DNA of 64,000 nucleotides. It comes from Armillaria gallica. Taxonomy: Eukaryota > Basidiomycota > Agaricomycetes > Agaricales > Physalacriaceae. The notes below the pieces were generated by a model. The model was not told where the DNA came from, made no database searches, and saw nothing but the letters and a program-made list of their open reading frames with translations. The number at the start of each line of letters is the position of its first letter. Position 1 is the first letter of the stretch. The DNA is taken from contig JBANDB010000001.1 of assembly GCA_037576215.1 (NCBI GenBank), positions 930,001 through 994,000 on the forward strand, read 5' to 3'. The translations under genes were made by a program, and so were the position numbers. Positions 11,532 to 22,623 of the stretch are shown piece after piece.

Positions 11532-13016
11532 CTACTTTCCTCCTGCAGCAGCACCCCTACCACCCCTACCACGAGCACCCCGGAATCCGCCACCACCGCT
11601 ACCACCGCCCCGAGTCTCACCCTGGGGAGCACCACCTCTTGGACGACTGACTGGCCGGTCACCTCGCTCCTTCTTTGTCTCTACAGTGATGCGCACAGTG
11701 GAAACCTCGCCGGTAGCCTCAACCCAAACACCGCCTCCACCACCCTGAGCAGCAGGCAACGAAGCAATGATGGCACGCTTCGCAGCCTCCACAGTAGTGA
11801 ACTCAACGAACGCGCAAGCCTTGGAACGTACAATGTCGATTTCCTTGATCGTCCCGAAATTTGCGAGCTGCGCAGTGAGTGCGGGCTGGGAAATTGGCTC
11901 CGTGACACCCTAGAAAGATATGAGAAATTATTGGAAAAGTTTCTGAGAGGGATCATACCTTGACGAAACAATGGGAACTGGTCACTGCCTGTGCCGCGAC
12001 GTATGCCGGATGAGGGGTACGAACAGGTCCGTTGGGCGCTGGTGCTGGTGCAGAAGGAGTCTGCGTTCCGCTTCCTGGTGTCGAGGATGGTACGACCTCT
12101 GTGGTGCCCCTCGACTCTTGGGCCACAGCTGCGCCCCATTTCTTCGAGTTGGCCGCAGCGAGGTTGGCCCACGTCTTGGGCGCGGGAGGGGCCTTGGGCG
12201 TCGGGGCCTTCTCGACGACGGGGGGAGGCGCAGCGGCAGGTGCAGCGGGTTCAGGGGGGTGTATACCATTCGTCTGAGCAGGGGGCGCTGCCACGGGGGC
12301 AGGAGTGGGCGGCTTGGGTGGCTCAGGCGTAGGAATCCGGGCCGGTGGCTCTGGGACGTCAGCAATCGTGGTCGGGGGCTCCTCTACAGGTGGCGGCGTT
12401 GCAGGGACGGGTTCGACTGGTGGGGGCGGAGGAGGAGGAGTCGGGGTACGCTCCCGTGGGACCTCGACGGGAGCAGGTACCGGCTCAGGCTGTGGTTCCA
12501 TAGGTGCAACGGTCTCAACCGGCTCCTCTGCCTCGTCGCTCTCAACAGTCTCTTCCTTAAGGAAACGGAAGATGTCGTTGAGAACGAAGTACCCATTTGG
12601 CTGCTCGGCAAGGAAGAAGGTCTGGACGAATTTCCGCCACGGGTCATTATGGTTGGACATTTCACCAATAACCTGAATGATGATGCCTCCGTCGGCGGAA
12701 GATTGAGCGTCGACGGAGTGGATAAAGACTTTACAGTCCTGGAATCCGATGCTGGTTATTTTCGCGTGAATTTCCTGAGAGAAAGTCAGCCAAGAGACAC
12801 GAGAAAACACAGCTAAATTGCACGCACTTGTTGACCATGACAAGGTTTACCATCCTCCCCCTCAGTCCCGTGAATAAAAGTAGATTTTTTTGTATAAAAA
12901 CAGTGCAAACGATCGGGTTGCTTGTTGACAAAGGTGTAGTACTGCGGAACGAACTGCCATCCAACCTCAGAAGGAACGACGTTGCGGTGAGCAGACGAAT
13001 TTGAAGGCGCGGTCAT
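11532..13016 (-). CDS. NTF2- and RRM-domain RNA-binding protein (G3BP/Nxt3-like)
   Basis: A 460-residue protein with the architecture of metazoan G3BP, fission yeast Nxt3 and yeast Bre5, which bind RNA and cofactor a deubiquitinase. Exons: 13016-12828, 12774-11959, 11909-11532. Residues about 10-140 form an NTF2-like domain (VGWQFVPQYYTFVNKQPDRL, FFLAEQPNGYFVLNDIFRFL). A long acidic then Pro/Ala-rich linker follows. An RRM-like domain starts around residue 330 (HCFVK, then IVRSKACAFVEFTTVEAAK) and the tail is RGG-rich (GFRGARGRGGRG). The chosen ATG follows directly after a probable 5' UTR intron acceptor. The partner deubiquitinase is inferred from homologues. Confidence 0.92.
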
Positions 13017-13017
13017 G

Positions 13018-13093
13018 CTGTAGACGGACATGTCAGCATTGCCCACATTCGGGGCTGAAAATTGGCGAAAATTCTGGAGAAAAGCGCACTCAC
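13018..13093 (-). other. Probable 5' UTR intron of the NTF2/RRM gene
   Basis: On the minus strand a GTGAGTGCGC donor at 13093 and a CTACAG acceptor ending at 13018 bracket 76 bp, immediately before the start codon. Introns just upstream of the ATG are common in basidiomycetes. This is an inference from splice signals only. Confidence 0.45.
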
Positions 13094-14342
13094 ATGAAGG
13101 ATTAAAGTGAATAGAAATCTAAGTAAAAAAGAGGACTGAAGGAGTACAGAACAGCGTGTACTGGTACAGCAGAGAAATCGGGGATGGGGGATGCCAAGCA
13201 AGGCGTAAAAGTCAGAGGAGCGAAGTTCAAACAAACACAAACATTGTCGGCTGATTGATTTTTATTATGTAAATAATAAATAAACAAATAAACGTATTCT
13301 TTCCTCTCGATAGCGACCAAGACTCAGTAGAATTGCTCACCTTAGAGCCCTGCTCACTTGCTCGAGATCTTTAATTCTTTGCACTGCTGGCAATGCTCAA
13401 CAGTGGCTGTCCCGTTGCTCCGAACGGTGATTGTTGTTAGGGACGCGTCTGTGCCGAACTTAAAGTTCGGACCGAGTTCCAGCATCAACTCTCGCTACCA
13501 CTGATGAGCTAGTCTTTCCTCTTGCAGGCGTGATACTCAATAAAAATCTAGTAGCTATATTCAGTTTGATTGAAAAATCGGTATGTTGCGAACTGAACCA
13601 ATATTTACAAGTTTAGCTCAACACCACTCGAAGCAGTAAATTTTCGCTCCCTCGTGAACTTTACCTTCTACTGAGGTACCGATAATTGACCGGCGCTGAT
13701 AAGATTACTTTTTGACGCCACCGCGCACAACGCATGGCATCCTGTTCCTCTTTGAAAGCCTTAATAATTGACTATTTTCCTGGACACAGCTTAATAGGTA
13801 AGAACCCAATATCAATTTCTTACATGTTCTGACGCTTTGGATTCAGTAGATTTCGGGCACGCTTAGAAGCCTTGCCAACACCATGCGTCATGTCGTTTCA
13901 TGTGCTTTATTGGCCGTCGTTTAAGGCTAGAGGAAACCGAAACTTATGTACATCCTCAAGTTTTGCCTCGCCACCTTTCTCGAAACCATCGGATTCGATG
14001 CAGGGCTGCTGTCGCCCATTCTGCGTCTCCTTCTACATCATTGCAATTCAATCACTATTGAATTTCTAGATCAGAGGACTCTACCGTGCCTAACGATGGC
14101 GCCGCGTTGATTCTCTATTATTTCTAAGAGCTTGCCCAAGAGTGTTGAAGACTACTTGTTCAATCCCACTTTTTGGAGTATAATATTGCCTTTCAGAACC
14201 AACGGAGGAAACGGTACTTGCCAGCGCGTTGGGTTCAATACCCTGATCACACCGTTTCACATATAAACCAGACCTGGAGATAACACTCTTTACTCTGCTC
14301 ACCGACACCAAGCACCACGTATTTCCCGGCATACGAACCATC
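13094..14342. other. Intergenic, no gene recognised
   Basis: About 1.2 kb upstream of the NTF2/RRM gene. It is AT-rich with many stop codons in all frames. I see no family-like peptide and no tRNA; a B-box-like GGTTCAATACC near 14227 lacks a matching cloverleaf. Confidence 0.45.
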
Positions 14343-15132
14343 ATGTTAACGGGCATCAATCCGACTCCCCTGCCCAGCTCCACTGCGACTACGGTACCAC
14401 TGAACATCTCAGACCTCACTCCTGCCTCACAAACCCTACACCAAGCTCGCAAAACACTTCCAGAATGTCACGACTGCAAGTGCCTTCTGCGCACGACTCA
14501 TATTTGAGTCCTGGAGTGTATTGCAGTGGTATTTGGAACGCCATTGGCCTGGGGGCCCCATCGCTACAGCTTTCTGGATAGCATACCCTCCTCAGCGCAC
14601 CTTCGGCGAGCTTACTTGGGGTCCAGGGAACATACTCCGGGCATTTTTCAGCGCTGTCCTCTTCAAAGCAATTTTGGCATTAGATGGAGTGCCTGTCGTC
14701 GGGCACTGTGCTCAAGGTAGAAGATTCCATCCGTGCTGCGTATGCTGGAGTAGCGGCCCTGACCCTTGGGATAGTGGGAATTATGGTAATGCTCCTTCTC
14801 GCAACACTGCCCTCTATCGATTTTTAGGAGCTGGTATGTCGATTCATTCTCCCTACTTTATTATTCCACACTAGCGATAGACACAGGTCATTGGAGACCG
14901 GTGCCCTCTACAGTGTCCTTCCGTTGCTCCCGTACATGCTCAAGGCGCTGGCTCATCAAGCCTGGTAGGTTTATCGTCATCATCGAATTTTGACCTATCT
15001 AATGTGTTGTATGCAGGCACCGAAGTCGTCAATAGCCTCAACATGCAGCGCAACGCGCTTGATGCGTTCCTTAAAGCTTGCATTGGCTTGGAGGGCAGCA
15101 GCGACCTGTTGCTAGAGACGAGGATTTGGTAG
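14343..15132 (+). pseudogene. Decayed inverted copy of the neighbouring membrane protein gene
   Basis: Plus-strand sequence at 14540-14810 aligns with the minus-strand gene at 15652-16369. One frame reads ATAFWIAYPP and ILALDGVPVV against TTALPFWILYTS and GLDCIVGVPLV. A second frame then reads AAYAGVAALTLGIVGIMVMLLLAT against AAYTGVAALILGIVCSMLMLLLVAT. Between the two, the copy is about 11 bp shorter than the gene over the same interval, which shifts the frame. Downstream to 15132 there are short open pieces (for example a frame ending LLLETRIW) that I cannot place. An unusual splice pattern could rescue it, so pseudogene status is likely but not certain. The left boundary is approximate. Confidence 0.5.
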
Positions 15133-15651
15133 ATCTTTGCTCAAGTCAAGGGTTCAACATAGATTAGATTTCTGTTTTGTTTTACATGTCGAGCGTCCAT
15201 TCAACTGACACCGACGAAGAAGGATTGACTAAAATGGTTCCCATGCCTGTGACTATATACTTGCAAAGAAGTGAATGAATGATACATTGATGCTTTGCCA
15301 GTTCATTGCAAGTCATCGGACCACTCAGGAATAGAACCGGGAAAGTCCAGCGACGCTGGTTCGATGTTAACAGGATGAGCATTCATTTTCTCGTACACCG
15401 ACACTACATACATACATGACTAGACAACATAGCCAAGTAGCATAATTCCACCATATGATAGCGTGTAGGATAACGGTAAATAGCATACCAGAGGGATTCA
15501 AAATTAAAAAAAGGCCTAGGGCAGGACCGAGGGCGTGGAGAAGCGTAAGAGCATCAATGAATGGCATGTACATCGCATGGTGCATCATTAGACAGCCTCT
15601 GCGGCTTGATCGGGAGGTTTATCACTGGTCCTCGATACTCTATGTCTGCCG

Positions 15652-16369
15652 TTAATGCGAAATAATAAGCAGACAGAATGAGTCGACGAACTGAATCTCA
15701 ACACCGGTACCGGGGATGGCTGTTGCTACGAGGAGGAGCATTAACATACTGCACACTATCCCAAGGATCAGGGCTGCTACTCCAGTGTACGCAGCAAGGA
15801 CAGCATATCCAAGTTTGAGCGTCACTACACCGAAGTGCTCCACGAGAGGCACTCCGACTATGCAGTCCAATCCGACTTTAGCAATGACCAGGGCCAGCTT
15901 GAGGAATGCTGGTAGCCACTCTTCGGAATCAGAGTCCAGCGAGGTGTATAGTATCCAGAAGGGTAGGGCTGTAGTGGCGGATCCCAAAAATCCAAACAGA
16001 AAAGTTGACCCCAAGCTGACTTCGGAATACGGGCTTGGGGCAGGATTGAAATGAAGCCAGATCCGATGACCAATGACGATCCAAGCACCACTAATGGCGC
16101 TGAAGATTCCGCCCAATATAATGAAAGTACATAAGAGGAAGATCAAGGCTCCGACAATGCCGCAAAGGATGCCCTGGCCTGCTCTGTTATCAGCAGCGTG
16201 AGATTGACCTACGAGCTGACCGTAAGTTTCAATAGACAGATATGAGATTTCGACGACGATGCTCGCCTAGTGCAACTGTTATGGTACCGTATTCACGATA
16301 GGCATGGGAGACAGCATCGGGGATGAGACCCCGGGTCTTGGAACGACCAGAATCGTCGTTAGTAGTCAT
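15652..16369 (-). CDS. Small multi-pass membrane protein, unknown function
   Basis: Two exons (16369-16297 and 16208-15652) with an 88-bp intron give 209 residues. After a polar N-terminus of about 30 residues there are four or five hydrophobic segments: GALIFLLCTFIILGGIF, LFGFLGSATTALPFWILY, LKLALVIAKVGLDCIVGVPL, and LAAYTGVAALILGIVCSMLMLLLVA. I recognise no named family. The protein may continue: a minus-strand frame at 15588-15367 encodes two more hydrophobic segments (FIDALTLLHALGPALGLFLI and a second), but I found no clean splice joining them. A degraded inverted copy lies about 1 kb away on the opposite strand. Confidence 0.6.
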
Positions 16370-17067
16370 TATGGCTGATCGTTATTGATCGTGGTAGGAG
16401 GCTCGATGTTGAAATTTCAAACGTGGATGGACGTGGACAGAGAGACGATGTCTATTCCCACGTTGACAGAGCACAGCACACAGCACGATAAGCGCCAGGA
16501 TAACTGGCAGGCCGAGTGGTAGTGGTGATGGTAATGAGCCAAACCTAAGAGCCTAAGGCTCAGTACGGTAGAAAACTAGAAAATAGATTGATCTGGCAGG
16601 TAAAGTAAGTGACAATCGGGCCGGCCACAGCCGTCATCCACCAACAATGCTCACCATTATCATCATCGCAAAAAAACCTGAAAGGTCCTTGTACATCTCC
16701 AATGTCGACTGATAGCACTAGACACCCATCGCGGTGGCCGTCTACTACGTTCACAGCCGATTTTTTCTTTGTATTGCCGTCCCTACCAACGCAGTTGTTC
16801 AGTAGCTGCGCATATAAACTTCATTCTCTATGACTTTGGCTAGCAATCTTCGGCAAGTGGATAGCCAGTTCATGGCATGTTTCTTGGAGTACGAAAGGGT
16901 TGTCCTTCTGTCCATTCCAATTATGCCGCTGTCGCGAGGCGGCAAGGTCTGCATTTTCCCGTCATCCCCTAATTTTCTAATTGCACAAATGCACGCGGAA
17001 GCTGTTATGATACATTGCATTGGACCCTTACCACTCCCATCTCCAAGCTCATCCTCTATATCAGCCA
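16370..17067. other. Intergenic region between divergent genes
   Basis: Head-to-head spacer between the membrane protein gene (minus) and the gene starting at 17068 (plus). Both strands have open frames around 16800-17070 but neither joins a conserved product, so I treat the stretch as promoter sequence. Confidence 0.4.
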
Positions 17068-19284
17068 ATGTCTCAGGACGTCTCCAGATTCAATTTTGGC
17101 TCGAGAGTGTCTCCCGCTTCATGTTGTGAGCTTCGTTTCGTCGATTTTATTCCCCCAGTTTTGACGATTAAGTACCCCTAACAGTCCATACCTCCCCCCG
17201 ATACATCAGGCATCTGCAGAGACTCGCAGAATCAGAAGGTCATTACTACCACAGACAAGTGGTCCTTTATCGGACCTCGTCAGCCTTCCTTGTCGGGAAA
17301 CTGCAGGCGGAAGCCCTAATTCGCCCAGAGCTCGTACCCCTGGGAGCAGAGGTTATCAGAATCGATGACTACTTCAAGGACAGACACTTCGTAGCCAACC
17401 TTTTGCGATATACAATCGTCAATGCCTTATCTCGTGCAGCGCTCTGACGAACCATAGCGGATTATATGGAGGACTTAGCCGTACTGGACAACTCCATGGC
17501 ATCTACACAGAAAGTCCGCTTGATGACCTGCGTCGAAGGCTTGCTGAACACCGGGATATACCATTTGGAAAAGAGCATTCGAAAGACCGTCATCCTCACA
17601 GTCGATAGTGCCAGAGACCTTTTTGAAAGGGATCAAGTACGTTGCCTATCGAGTCCCTTATCTATGCTGACTGCACAGCAATGTAGGACGGGGACCCCAC
17701 ATTTTCTCAATTGCGCTTTCGAAGTGACCCAAATAAGCCTAACCTTGATCCTTCAAGTTTAGAATACGCTCTCGTTACATTTGCATTACTTTTTGGCACC
17801 GGCGATGCTCACGAAGAGCACCAAGTTCGTAATTACCTGGCAAGAAAGTTCATGGAAGCCAAGAAGGACACTATGCCAAAGATCAACGGCCTGCTCCTTC
17901 AGCTTCTCACCAGATGGCTCCGCCTTTTGGTATTCCTTTTCCTTCCCACGTCGTGCGTGTGTCTCACTTCTCTCCTCCAGGATTTCTCTCGGAAAACAGG
18001 CTTCGCAAGAATTAACCTTGACTTGGTCACGCGTCTACCACACGACCAGCGTATCACAAGCCTTGATGAGAAGAATAGGCTGTTGCAGAAGGTCGTTGAT
18101 GATACTCCTCTGGAATCTATCATTCCTACCTTGGGGTCTTTGAAAGATACCGCTACCTTTAAGAGGGTATGGAACGCATTTGACGTTGCTGCATGCCGGT
18201 TTGGGAGCGGGCACTCGGGGATTGAACATGTAGGCTTGCTATCTCCTATGTGGAATGGCTGTCGTTAAATGTTTTCTGTAGATCCTCGGCATCGAGCTCC
18301 GATGTACTGGCAGCGTTTCTCGCCAGAGGCACGCAGACAAGCGCATTTCACCCCAGGCTGGGAAACCTTCTGATAGAGGCAAATCCGCTATCCAGAATCT
18401 GGTGCAACCATCGCCGCCTTCACCCGTCGATTCGAACATTTGCAGGGTTTCCTTGTCTAACGAAGTTCTATCCTCGGAACGTGGTGGTGCGAAGGCTGCC
18501 GCAACAGCTCGCACCCACGTCGACGATTCCGAATCGAATGCCCTTGCCACTTCCCCATCCCATGCTTGTTCTGACAAATCGACACATCGTCTTGAGGCCC
18601 GTGAAGTATCCTCGTCTGTGGAAGATTTAATAGACGGCGAATTCGAAGATGGCTTTCCTGGTCTTTTTGTAGGCGCCATATCATTCGGGGAGCCTCCATG
18701 CAACAAAAAGCAGCAGAAGTCGACTTCGAAATCAAAGAAATCTGCATCCGCGTCGGAACCCGTGCGCCAGTGGACATATCCCATTTACGTCAAGTACAAA
18801 ACTCTCAAGACTTTCAGACTCATTCTAGATTCGAAAGCCAAAGGCACCCTGAAATACAAAGATTTCGAACAGGTGCATTAGCTGTACATATTTTGCACTG
18901 CCAGTCGCTTACTCCGCCCTTTTCAGGCCATGGCCGACCTTGACTTCTCGATTGAGCCTGGAGGCAAGGGGTCTACGATCTTTCGCCCTCCTGGCGGTGA
19001 GAGGTCTCTTTTTTCGTTTACTTAAATTATACTAAGTAATCTACAGCTAGTATCAATAAACAGCCGTTCATATGTGATCCGTACGTCGTTACTTTGACGT
19101 TGTTTTCTGATGTAGACCTGGTCCTGATTCCCTTATCTACAGACCGCATAATGCTAAGCTTGGCGTCGACGACACCTTCAGATTACGGATACGAACACAT
19201 TTTCGTCAACACTATGGCTGGTCTGAATGTTCGTTTGCCTTAAAGCAGGGCCGGAACGCTGTTGATTACTTTGACATTGATTAA
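17068..19284 (+). CDS. Multi-exon protein with C-terminal HicA/YcfA-like domain; in-frame TGA
   Basis: Eight exons join in phase: 17068-17125, 17185-17636, 17687-17929, 17981-18229, 18282-18872, 18927-18996, 19047-19080, 19143-19284 (about 611 residues). The only break is a TGA at 17445-17447 inside exon 2, with the frame open on both sides. The N-terminal half is helical and unrecognised (TSPRYIRHLQRLAESEG). A polar Ser/Lys-rich linker follows. The last about 100 residues (KTFRLILDSKAKGTLKYKDF, ADLDFSIEPGGKGSTIFRPP, HFRQHYGW) follow the alpha-beta-beta-beta-alpha order and 'F...GKGS' loop of HicA/YcfA-type domains. That fold match is my inference, and nothing shows RNase activity. The TGA means nonsense mutation, a 24-nt intron (GTGCAG...CCATAG), or sequence error. 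Confidence 0.6.
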
Positions 19285-20670
19285 ATAGTCTCGAACTAGC
19301 AGTAACTCACTAATATACTGAAGACACTTATATGTACTTTAATAATTGATGCGACAATTGTCCTTTTGTAACGTTCATTCACACCTGCAATTACTCGCCT
19401 TTCTGAGCTAAGTAAGTTTGCAACCTGAAGGAACTGTTTGGTTACATCGCAATCCCTGGACGCTGGATGATCGACGCACTGTCGTCCTTGTCCCTCTCAA
19501 AGCTCTCACATGAGGGGTAGAAATTTATCCCCTTGCTTATAGAAAGGGTCCCTCAGGCCCTAGCAAGATAGATCAGATGCAACACGGGGATTCAGATGGC
19601 GTAACAATTCTACCTGGATACTATCTGTATCGAAGTCACCGTAGATGCGAGCAGAATGGGCGCAGTTTTGTCGAGTTCGATGAACACTATGCGTTTTGAA
19701 CCCAATCACAGTGATTAAGGACGCAGCGAAGAAGACCACTTAAGGTAGATGTGATTCATTTGCAAATCTTACAGAGAGAAGGACAGACCTTGTTGGGTAA
19801 ACAGGAAAAGGAAGATGATCACCAAGGAAACAGTCCCGTGTAACATCTATAATAGACGTAAATGCAAACTGAGTAATTTAAAAAAAGCCGAAAATGAGGG
19901 CGGATATGAGAGGAAGTGAAGAAATCCAGAGATGATGGATAAAGCCCAAGTTCGACGAGATCTTAAGTCTCTGGACGTAGGCGTCAATCATAGGTTCGAA
20001 TGCTCTGTAAATTGCACCTAGAAAGGCACTGCGGGAACGCTTCAAGGGAGACGGGATGATTACCGCTAGGTGACTCAATGTCTCTGTACAGGATAACTCG
20101 ATTTGAGTGCATAACACGTCCCTGTGGCAGTGGTTTTAATGAGATCTTCAAGGCGGTATCGGAACAAATGATCATCAAACCCAACGGCTTTGGTGTTGAT
20201 GAGATTGTAAGGACTTGTTTTGTCCTGTGTAAGAACAATTCTGTGCCCCCGAAGGGGTTTCCGATCGTAAGCTGCAAGCACCATGACAACAAGACATAAC
20301 ACGTAACGAGCCCATGTGAGAAGATCACACTGCGGAGCGATGGTTGAGTAGGACGCGTACTGATAAAACTAAAAGGTCCGAAATCAACTTGAAGAATGGC
20401 AAACTCGCAACTGACTGCTTCGAAATGTCGTGTCGTTGATGTCGGAAGTGCTTGTTCTGAAGTCTGAGTAGTGAAGTGATGACAATGATGACAATGATGG
20501 CGAGAAAATCGGCTGTTGCCTTATACTGCAATCTAGTGGTTAACCCTCCCGCATGCCGTTGGGACTATGCCTCTGGATATGAGAGAGCAGAGTAGCTTAT
20601 AAGCAAGGCCCCTCTCAGAGCGCGGGAAAGTCAAATTTATACACAAAGCTCATCTCACGAGAAGCTGCAT
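19285..20670. other. Intergenic region with weak minus-strand coding signal
   Basis: On the minus strand at about 20330-20075 an 88-codon frame has a hydrophobic start (WARYVLCLVVMVLAAYDRKP) preceded by a possible acceptor (CTCCGCAG). Another hydrophobic frame lies at 20531-20325. I could not assemble a full gene or name a family. The rest shows nothing. Confidence 0.3.
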
Positions 20671-22028
20671 CTATTTCTTCAAATGCTCGATAATGAACTG
20701 GACTTCCTCGTCAATGACGCTGTAAAGATGGCTGACATCGTACTTCGGCACCCATCCCAGGTGTTTCCCTTTATCTCCAGTCAGAGCACACCTGTCAATC
20801 TACCATCAGCTTAAAGTCAAAGGACGAAATGAAATCCTTTCACCTGCCAGCAACCGAGATGTCCACCATCTCCTTAGGGCCGCCCAAGACTTGCGCCATC
20901 TTATCATAATCCTCCGCAGAAGGCTTGGTCACTGCAGCATCATCCACGAGACCTCTCTTGGCAAGACTAGCAGCAATGCCTTCATACAGCCTCTTCCATG
21001 AAAACTCGCCATTCACACCGAAGTAGTATCCACCCTTCTTCCCATGCGGTACATCCTTCCTTTCAAGGATACTGTTGACAAGGGCCATATACAGCGATGT
21101 GATATCCTTGAGGTGGCACAATGGCCATTCCTTCCAGAACGAATCCAGATCAGCAAGACAAGATCTCGAGTTGAAAAATACATGAGCGTACGTCAGTATC
21201 ACCAGCAACCTGGTATACGCGTCTCAAAGCAAGACCTATTTGTACAATACCTACGAATTGAATAGAAATCTTGTTGCCAAACCCTTCGCCTGGACCGTAA
21301 ACCATGGGCGGGACGTAGACGTATGTTCGGACACCTAGCTCATCGCCGAGCTCCAGAATAGAAGTCACTGTGTCGACAGGCTGCCACAAACACGATATAG
21401 TACTTATGCATACCATCCATCGCGGAAGAGTGTCTTACCATCTGCATAAGAGGAATCGGAGATTTTGTAGTCTTCTGGATGGCGTACACGTCATCCGTAT
21501 CATTCAGTAGCTGTTTGATACCGGTGTGGCTAGAAAATACTTTGGCACCTGATGTCTTCCTTGTTCTTGAGCAAAGGGAGTTGACTTATGTGCTATCGCG
21601 TGACTGACATGGACGAAATGAACGTCTTTCCCCGTCTTTTGCTTGACGGCAGCGAGACCTCGGATGAACGCCTCTGGTGGAACAAAGCTAAATGCATTTG
21701 CGAGATGCAAGACAACAGTCACTGATAGAAGCTCAGCGTGTATCTAATCACGACAATAACGCGAGACTCACGCTCAAGCTCCTCGACCGCATTTTGAACT
21801 GCGGCTTGATTCATAAGATCAAACTCAATGGGCCGCACGCCCAGATTCTTGACTGTGGAAGCCTGCGACTCTGTGCGCACCAATGCGTGGATTTCAACGT
21901 TGGATATCTTGATGAGGTCATTCAAGAGTGTCCCGCCACTATAACGGAAGAGATAAGTACAAGTCCAAAACAGTTGAGGATTTGCTTACAGATAGCCAGA
22001 GGCACCAGTAATGAGAAGTCGGGTCATG
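20671..22028 (-). CDS. NAD(P)-dependent epimerase/dehydratase-like protein
   Basis: Seven exons (22028-21991, 21938-21772, 21721-21605, 21548-21439, 21380-21192, 21130-20844, 20791-20671) encode 342 residues of an extended/atypical SDR. The N-terminus carries the nucleotide-binding loop TRLLITGASGYLGG, split by intron 1. Further SDR features are VVLHLANAF after the second Rossmann strand, the active-site region YVYVPPMVYGPGEGFGNKIS, and the C-terminal LGWVPKYDVSHL. No long signal or membrane segment is seen, so a cytosolic enzyme is likely. The substrate cannot be told; such proteins in fungi are mostly annotated only by fold. The splice at 21605/21548 (donor GTCACG) is the least certain. Confidence 0.82.
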
Positions 22029-22623
22029 TTGGACTGCAGTCGTTAACAAACATAAGTCAGAGCTTTGTAATTTGGCACTTGAGTACGATTTGTCATTCAT
22101 TATTCGGTCCGTGCTTCCGTCAAGAATTAGTGCTCGAAGTTAATAAATGGAACGAATCATCGAGAAAACTGGTTTTCGTAGCTTGAGGCTCCACAGGAAC
22201 CGACATCTGTCGAGAAATTAGTATGAAACGAAAGTCGGAGTTCCCAGCCTCTCCTGGACTGATAACCTTTTTTTTGCTGTCAGTGGGATTGTTTCCGGGA
22301 ACGAATACCACGGATATTTATGAAGACGGTCATGTCAGACTTCTCCATCTCGCCAAGCCAACATTGCTACGGCACTTCTTGCACGGCGCAAATAGTACGC
22401 ATTTCCGCCTGGCCGTTTAGCCAGATGCCCTCTTTGTCGACGCCTGATATCCTGGATTGCAGACATCGCCATCGATACACTCCCACGCCGTTCCTCGCAA
22501 AGACATGAAAGGCAGATTGATGAAGAAATAGAGGCTTTCGTAAAGACCCAAAAAGTCTCTTACTTGTCAGGCTCCTTGTGAGCCAAGGTGTTCTCATTAG
22601 AAACCGTATTAAATGGAGATACT

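Noticed and set aside
11971..12816. Long plus-strand open frame (281 codons) opposite the NTF2/RRM gene
   Set aside because: It is the antisense shadow of the GC-rich Pro/Ala linker; the minus strand encodes clear NTF2 and RRM domains.
13495..13530. CTGATGAG motif resembling a hammerhead core or snoRNA C box
   Set aside because: The matching GAAA (hammerhead) or D box with flanking stem (snoRNA) is absent at the right distance.
14220..14250. B-box-like GGTTCAATACC suggesting a tRNA
   Set aside because: No acceptor stem, A box or anticodon arm can be folded around it.
18239..18784. 181-codon minus-strand frame
   Set aside because: It is antisense to exon 5 of the 17-19 kb gene, which is in phase with seven other exons.
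21265..21283. A possible 19-nt intron (GTAGGT...AATAG) in the epimerase-like gene
   Set aside because: Reading through keeps the frame and gives a family-like helix before LRRVYQV, so no intron is needed.
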